A stretch of DNA of 64,000 nucleotides from Streptomyces phaeolivaceus (GTDB lineage Bacteria > Actinomycetota > Actinomycetes > Streptomycetales > Streptomycetaceae), in assembly GCF_009184865.1 (NCBI RefSeq), contig NZ_CP045096.1, forward strand, positions 1,116,001 through 1,180,000. The letters run 5' to 3'. Below are positions 62,581 through 64,000 of the stretch, in pieces. A model generated the notes under the pieces. That model made no database searches. It was not told the origin of the DNA and saw only the letters and a list, made by a program, of their open reading frames with translations. Numbering within the stretch: position 1 is the stretch's first letter; each line of letters opens with the position of its first letter. Made by a program: the position numbers and the translations under genes.

Positions 62581-63606
62581 ATGCGCATTGGTGTCCTCAC
62601 ATCCGGCGGCGACTGCCCAGGGCTGAACGCCGTCATCCGGTCCGTCGTGCACCGCGCCGTCGTCGACCACGGCGACGAGGTCATCGGCTTCCGGGACGGC
62701 TGGAAGGGTCTTCTGGACTGCGACTACCTCAAGCTCGATCTGGACGCGGTGGCGGGCATCCTGGCCCGCGGCGGCACGATCCTCGGCTCCTCCCGGGTCC
62801 AGCCCTCGCATCTGCGGGACGGGGTGGCGCGGGCGAAGGGCCATGTCGAGGAGCTGGGTCTCGACGCGATCATCCCCATCGGCGGCGAGGGCACCCTCAA
62901 GGCGGCCCGGCTGATGTCGGACAGCGGTCTGCCGGTCGTGGGTGTGCCGAAGACCATCGACAACGACATCGCGGTCACGGACGTCACCTTCGGCTTCGAC
63001 ACGGCCGTGGGCGTCGCCACCGAGGCCCTGGACCGGCTGAAGACCACCGCCGAGTCCCACCAGCGGGTCCTGGTCGTGGAGGTCATGGGCCGCCACACCG
63101 GCTGGATCGCGCTCCACTCCGGCATGGCGGCCGGCGCGCACGCCATCGTCGTCCCCGAACGGCCCTTCGACATCGAGGAGTTGACCGCGCGGGTCGGCGA
63201 GCGGTTCGCTGCGGGCAAGAGGTTCGCGATCGTCGTCGCGGCGGAGGGGGCCAAGCCGAAGGCCGGGTCGATGGAGTTCGACGAGGGCGGCAAGGACATC
63301 TACGGGCACGAGCGGTTCGCCGGGATCGCGCGGCAGCTGTCGATCGAGCTGGAGCAGCGTCTCGGGAAGGAGGCGCGGCCGGTGATCCTCGGGCATGTGC
63401 AGCGGGGCGGTACGCCGACCGCGTACGACCGGGTGCTGGCGACGCGGTTCGGGTGGCACGCGGTGGAGGCCGTGCACCGGAGGGAGTTCGGGAACATGAC
63501 CGCGCTGCGGGGGACGGACATCGTGATGGTGCCGCTCGCGGAGGCGGTGGAGACGTTGAAGACGGTGCCTTCCGAGCGGTACGCCGAGGCGGAGTGTGTG
63601 CTGTGA
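62581..63606 (+). CDS. pfkA: 6-phosphofructokinase
   Basis: A 341-residue PFK. IGVLTSGGDCPGLNAVIR is the phosphate-donor loop, IPIGGEGTLKAARL and the PKTIDNDI motif bind fructose-6-phosphate with the catalytic Asp, and EVMGRHTGWIAL and GHVQRGGTPTAYDR complete the site. The GGEGT sequence (Gly then Glu where many ATP enzymes have Asp) and the length match the actinobacterial group, which uses ATP. It makes fructose-1,6-bisphosphate in glycolysis. A terminator hairpin lies 117 bp downstream. Confidence 0.95.
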   Translation: MRIGVLTSGGDCPGLNAVIRSVVHRAVVDHGDEVIGFRDGWKGLLDCDYLKLDLDAVAGILARGGTILGSSRVQPSHLRDGVARAKGHVEELGLDAIIPIGGEGTLKAARLMSDSGLPVVGVPKTIDNDIAVTDVTFGFDTAVGVATEALDRLKTTAESHQRVLVVEVMGRHTGWIALHSGMAAGAHAIVVPERPFDIEELTARVGERFAAGKRFAIVVAAEGAKPKAGSMEFDEGGKDIYGHERFAGIARQLSIELEQRLGKEARPVILGHVQRGGTPTAYDRVLATRFGWHAVEAVHRREFGNMTALRGTDIVMVPLAEAVETLKTVPSERYAEAECVL

Positions 63607-63639
63607 GTTCCGACTAGGAGCTCGGTTCAGCGGGTGGTC

Positions 63640-63716
63640 CGTCGGCTGCGGGTGGTTCGTGGCTTGTCACGCCCACGCGGCGGAGCCGCATATCGAGACA
63701 GCCCCGCGCCCCTTCA
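63640..63716. repeat. Dispersed Streptomyces intergenic repeat, copy 4
   Basis: GCCCACGCGGCGGAGCCGCAT is followed by CGAGACAGCCCCGCGCCCCTT, the inverse complement of the middle of the copy at 59,530-59,604. It is between pfkA and its terminator. Confidence 0.7.
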
Positions 63717-63722
63717 AGGCTT

Positions 63723-63750
63723 GCCCCCGGTCATGATCGTGACCGGGGGC
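63723..63750. terminator. Hairpin terminator after pfkA
   Basis: GCCCCCGGTCA-TGATCG-TGACCGGGGGC, a perfect 11-bp stem, is followed by a short T-containing stretch. Confidence 0.8.
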
Positions 63751-63808
63751 GGTTCTACTCTTGGGGCGGACGTACAGCGCGCAACCCCCATGAAACAGGA
63801 GCCGGCGG

Positions 63809-64000
63809 ATGGATCACAGCGGGCACGGTATGGGGCTTTTGCCCTTCACTCTCGGGCGGGGGCTCTCGTGGTCGGCGGATCCGTTCTTCCTGGTCGCCTG
63901 TCTGGCGGCCCTCGCCCTCTACGGGTGGGGCGTCGTGCGGCTGGTGCGGCGGGGGGACAAGTGGCCCGTGGGACGGACGGTCGCGTTCGTGCTGGGTGTG
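63809..64000 (+). CDS. CtaG-type cytochrome c oxidase assembly protein, 5' part
   Basis: The first 64 codons of a membrane protein cut by the window edge. ATG 63809 has CAGGAG upstream. MDHSGHGMG is a His/Met-rich start that could bind copper, then the first helix DPFFLVACLAALALYGWGVV. This is the look of caa3_CtaG-type proteins, which help to deliver copper to cytochrome oxidase. Only the beginning is visible. Confidence 0.7.
   Translation, partial: MDHSGHGMGLLPFTLGRGLSWSADPFFLVACLAALALYGWGVVRLVRRGDKWPVGRTVAFVLGV

Overview
The window is high-GC DNA with the gene style of Streptomyces: GTG and ATG starts, GTGA/ATGA stop-start overlaps, a cvn conservon, many secreted carbohydrate-active enzymes, LacI and TetR regulators, MurT/GatD and DUF6213-like proteins. 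Most of it looks like accessory chromosome. The right end (peptide deformylase, MurT/GatD, phosphofructokinase) is ordinary core metabolism.

Layout. 1-0.5 kb: the 3' end of a broken polyketide synthase acyltransferase region. 0.6-19.4 kb: a plant cell-wall glycan locus. It holds a secreted metalloprotease, a GH30 galactanase-type enzyme, a GH5 mannanase with CBM2, two GH127 beta-L-arabinofuranosidase-type enzymes, a large secreted (alpha/alpha)6-barrel glycosidase, a sugar ABC importer without its own ATPase, and a LacI regulator. Operator-like palindromes lie upstream of the secreted enzymes. 19.4-22.1 kb: two gene remnants, a MarR regulator and an IS200/IS605 element with intact TnpA and TnpB. 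22.1-26.8 kb: a small membrane protein behind a perfect 18-bp inverted repeat, a second LacI regulator, a secreted metal-dependent hydrolase and a TetR regulator. 26.8-31.9 kb: a conservon (cvnD-C-B-A reading along the plus strand, transcribed on minus) with an orphan sugar-binding lipoprotein upstream. 32.3-38.8 kb: a pectate lyase-pectin methylesterase fusion, an alginate lyase-like protein with a sortase signal, a NAGPA-domain protein and a GDPD-like esterase. 39.0-43.0 kb: an acyl-CoA dehydrogenase/quinone reductase operon and an XRE-cupin regulator divergent from a thioredoxin-reductase-like enzyme.

44.0-46.0 kb is a complete group II intron, inserted antisense just past the stop codon of the reductase and next to that gene's terminator hairpin. 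46.1-54.5 kb is the most unusual part. An ATP-dependent DNA ligase gene is split by a 6,792-bp element carrying three overlapping tyrosine-recombinase-type genes, a SAM methyltransferase on the opposite strand and a Tn554 TnpC-like coiled-coil protein. Its ends are imperfect inverted repeats and it is flanked by 6-bp GCTGAA direct repeats. Removing the element plus one repeat copy rejoins the ligase in frame as a 512-residue protein, so the insertion looks precise and potentially reversible.

54.5-64.0 kb continues with a NUDIX hydrolase, an aldehyde dehydrogenase, a small conserved protein, a TenA-like protein, an acyl-CoA dehydrogenase controlled by a divergent TetR through a palindromic operator, deformylase, MurT/GatD, PfkA and the start of a CtaG-type protein. 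Copies of a dispersed intergenic repeat occur near 8.6, 46.0, 59.5 and 63.7 kb. No tRNA, rRNA or CRISPR array was seen.
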